Shown here in pieces: positions 15,984-17,304 of a DNA stretch of 17,304 bases. Position 1 is the stretch's first letter. Every line of letters begins with the position of its first letter. This DNA is from CAZSXS01 sp964611385. Lineage in GTDB: Bacteria > Bacillota > Clostridia > Lachnospirales > CAYPQA01. The translations under genes were made by a program, and so were the position numbers. The notes below the pieces were generated by a model. That model worked only from the letters and a program-made list of their open reading frames with translations, was not told the origin of the DNA and made no database searches. The stretch covers positions 1 to 17,304 of the forward strand of contig CAZSXS010000079.1 in NCBI GenBank assembly GCA_964611385.1. The letters are read 5' to 3'.

Positions 15984-16060
15984 AATGGGTAAATTAGTAA
16001 CAAGTTAAGAGACTAAGCTTAGTAACTTAGACACCCTCATTTGCATCTTACCCATTTTTG
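15984..16060 (+). repeat. Nested inverted repeats, possible terminator
   Basis: Outer arms AATGGGTAA (15984-15992) and TTACCCATT (16048-16056) enclose a second inverted repeat, AAGTTA (16002-16007) with TAACTT (16023-16028). Next to it is a perfect 12-base palindrome, ACTAAGCTTAGT (16012-16023). The 8-mer TTAGTAAC also occurs twice as a direct repeat (15994 and 16019). The outer right arm runs into TTTTTG, so the whole could fold as a branched terminator for the LytTR operon. No coding potential is evident in 15931-16200. Confidence 0.5.
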
Positions 16061-16061
16061 C

Positions 16062-16090
16062 TTGATTCTTTGTTTTTGTCCATATATACT
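16062..16090 (+). promoter_or_regulatory. Candidate promoter of the alpha/beta hydrolase gene
   Basis: TTGATT (16062-16067) and TATACT (16085-16090) are spaced 17 nt, matching a housekeeping sigma-A promoter at four and five of six positions. Transcription would begin near 16097 and leave a leader of about 100 nt. A second possible pair, TTCACA (16094-16099) with TACGAT (16116-16121) and a 16-nt spacer, lies just downstream. Confidence 0.6.
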
Positions 16091-16200
16091 TTCTTCACAA
16101 ATATTCATTCAAAAATACGATAGCCATGGAGTGGGTGTTCCCTTCAATTTTAATGATTGGTGGGCGGGTGAAACGCCATGGGTTGTTAGGAGGAAACTTA

Positions 16201-17127
16201 ATGAAAAAAATGAGCTTTAAAAAGAAGCTTACAGTGATTGCGCTTACTGTAATCGTCCTTGGGGTTTTGGGTGTATTGGCTTATTTGCCAAGAACAATGT
16301 TAGGCTCACTAACAGGCCGCCATATGGAGGTAGAGGTGTATTCACCAACAGCCTATGGGATTACAGCTACAGAACTGGAGCTTAAAACAGATGATGATTT
16401 GAAATTAGTTTCTTGGCTTACAGATGTTGAAAGCCCGAAGGGGGTTGTTATTCTGTTGTCAGGCATTGAAAAACCCTCCGTTACAGCTTTTTTCAATTAT
16501 GCAAAACTGTTGAAGGACAATGGATATGCTTCTTTGTTAATTGAAATGCGTGCGCATGGCAAAAGCGAAGGGGAGAGTGTTGCTTTAGGAATGCTCGAAT
16601 GGATGGATGTAAAAGCTGGTGTGGATTATCTTAAGAGCAAGGATGAATTCTCCAGTTTGCCTATTATTGTATGGGGTACGTCCATGGGCGCTGCAACTGC
16701 AATCAATGCAACGGGACGCATCCCGGAGATAGATGGTCTAATCTCCTTTTCAGCCTATTCCTCAGTGGCAGATATATTTGCGGATCATATGATTGGCATG
16801 GGATTACCGAAACTACTGGCTACGGTTGAAAAACCCTTTATTAATTTAAACCTTGGTTTACTCTTTGGTTTCCGTCAAGTGTCTATATCGCCAATTAATG
16901 AGATTCAGAAACTAAAAGGCAGACCCGCTCTCATAATGCATTCAAAAGGGGATACACAAGTTCCTTTTGCAAGCTTCGAAAGGCTTATGGAAAAAGCTGA
17001 TGATAGTGTACAAACCTATACAAGGGAAGGTGACTATCACTTTATTTACTCTGATCCTGATCTTCATGAAGGCGACACAGAGATTACTAACATAGTTCTT
17101 CAGTTTCTTAAAGATCATTTTGAATAA
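16201..17127 (+). CDS. Membrane-anchored alpha/beta hydrolase (serine hydrolase, S33-like)
   Basis: The 308-residue product starts with a basic segment and a single hydrophobic helix (about 10-28) without a lipobox, so it should be anchored with its catalytic domain outside the cell. The alpha/beta hydrolase fold is clear: the HGKSEG loop, the nucleophile elbow GTSMG with Ser161, the acid Asp251 in HSKGDTQVP, and His280 in GDYHF complete the triad. The family includes lysophospholipase-like and aminopeptidase-like hydrolases of the DUF-type 'alpha/beta hydrolase, extracellular' group; the substrate is unknown. AGGAGG at 16188-16193 fixes the ATG at 16201, so the longer open frame from 16126 is not used. 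It has its own candidate promoter and terminator. Base composition is more AT-rich than region A. Confidence 0.9.
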   Translation: MKKMSFKKKLTVIALTVIVLGVLGVLAYLPRTMLGSLTGRHMEVEVYSPTAYGITATELELKTDDDLKLVSWLTDVESPKGVVILLSGIEKPSVTAFFNYAKLLKDNGYASLLIEMRAHGKSEGESVALGMLEWMDVKAGVDYLKSKDEFSSLPIIVWGTSMGAATAINATGRIPEIDGLISFSAYSSVADIFADHMIGMGLPKLLATVEKPFINLNLGLLFGFRQVSISPINEIQKLKGRPALIMHSKGDTQVPFASFERLMEKADDSVQTYTREGDYHFIYSDPDLHEGDTEITNIVLQFLKDHFE

Positions 17128-17134
17128 TTGAAAC

Positions 17135-17182
17135 AAAAAAAGCAGAGCAAGCCTAGATTAGTAGGCTTGCTCTGCTTTTTTT
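17135..17182 (+). terminator. Strong intrinsic terminator after the hydrolase
   Basis: A perfect 21-bp inverted repeat (17135-17155 with 17162-17182) has a GATTAG loop, an A-run on the left and a seven-base T-run on the right. It lies a few bases after the hydrolase stop at 17127 and could serve both strands. Confidence 0.93.
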
Positions 17183-17221
17183 GTTAATGCAGTTGAGATT
17201 AAATTAATTTAGGCGAGTGTA

Positions 17222-17250
17222 TTGGCAGGTTCATGGGGTTATGGTAGAAT
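17222..17250 (+). promoter_or_regulatory. Candidate promoter for a gene beyond the window
   Basis: TTGGCA (17222-17227) and TAGAAT (17245-17250) are spaced 17 nt, each one mismatch from consensus. They follow the hydrolase terminator and point right, towards DNA outside the window. A 20-codon open frame at 17241-17303 overlaps the -10 box and is not supported as a gene. Confidence 0.6.
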
Positions 17251-17304
17251 ACGTAAGCGTAAACCCAAGGACACATTTAAGAATGCCCCCGAAAGCGATA
17301 TAAT

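Noticed and set aside
16126..16200. Upstream extension of the hydrolase frame by 25 codons.
   Set aside because: The strong AGGAGG directly before ATG 16201 and the basic-plus-hydrophobic N-terminus there identify the true start.
17241..17303. A 20-codon open frame at the right edge.
   Set aside because: It overlaps the -10 box of a good promoter, lacks a convincing ribosome binding site and is too short to support.
1..17304. Search by eye for CRISPR arrays, tRNAs, rRNAs, insertion sequences and attachment sites.
   Set aside because: No regularly spaced repeats, cloverleaf-like segments, transposase or integrase genes were seen on either strand.

Overview
The window is about 17.3 kb, and every gene I can support lies on the + strand. 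It suggests a low-to-mid GC Bacillota chromosome, clostridial or Paenibacillus-like. The reasons are strong AGGAGG-type ribosome binding sites, a YesM/YesN-type two-component pair beside a lipoprotein-dependent sugar ABC importer, a LytTR regulator paired with a small membrane protein, and U-tailed hairpin terminators. I cannot name the species. No rRNA, tRNA, CRISPR array, transposase or phage gene is visible.

Region A (137-7820) is a compact five-gene operon: a SWIM zinc-finger protein, a HEAT-like helical repeat protein, a MoxR-family AAA+ ATPase, a DUF5682 protein and a CoxE-like VWA (MIDAS) protein. The ATPase, DUF5682, VWA and SWIM set matches the poorly understood E. coli yehL-yehM-yehP-yehQ group in both domains and approximate sizes. 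The HEAT-like subunit appears to be an addition or a lineage-specific component. This is the most interesting part of the window. By analogy with RavA-ViaA and NorQ-NorD, the AAA+/VWA pair probably forms a chaperone-like machine. DUF5682 carries two GX2H motifs that suggest a TIKI/TraB/EreA-like fold, so it may be the catalytic component. A perfect 17-bp hairpin terminator ends this region.

Region B (8061-14705) is a carbohydrate uptake locus: a lipoprotein solute-binding protein, two MalF/MalG-type permeases, then a YesM-type histidine kinase and a YesN-type response regulator with an AraC output domain. There is no ATPase gene, so a shared MsmX-type ATPase elsewhere is expected. The kinase probably senses the substrate (alone or through the binding protein) and the regulator probably activates the promoter at 8061-8088. 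Between the permeases and the kinase lie two hairpins, the second a U-tailed terminator or attenuator only 22 nt before the kinase start. Region B is bracketed by two copies of a conserved intergenic hairpin element (about 7901-7951 and 14814-14864).

Region C (14870-17304) is more AT-rich. It holds a LytTR DNA-binding regulator, a four-helix membrane protein (DUF3021-like) that is probably its partner, a stretch with nested inverted repeats, and a membrane-anchored alpha/beta hydrolase with its own promoter and terminator. A good promoter near the right edge points to a further gene outside the window. The first 67 bases may hold the tail of another gene.
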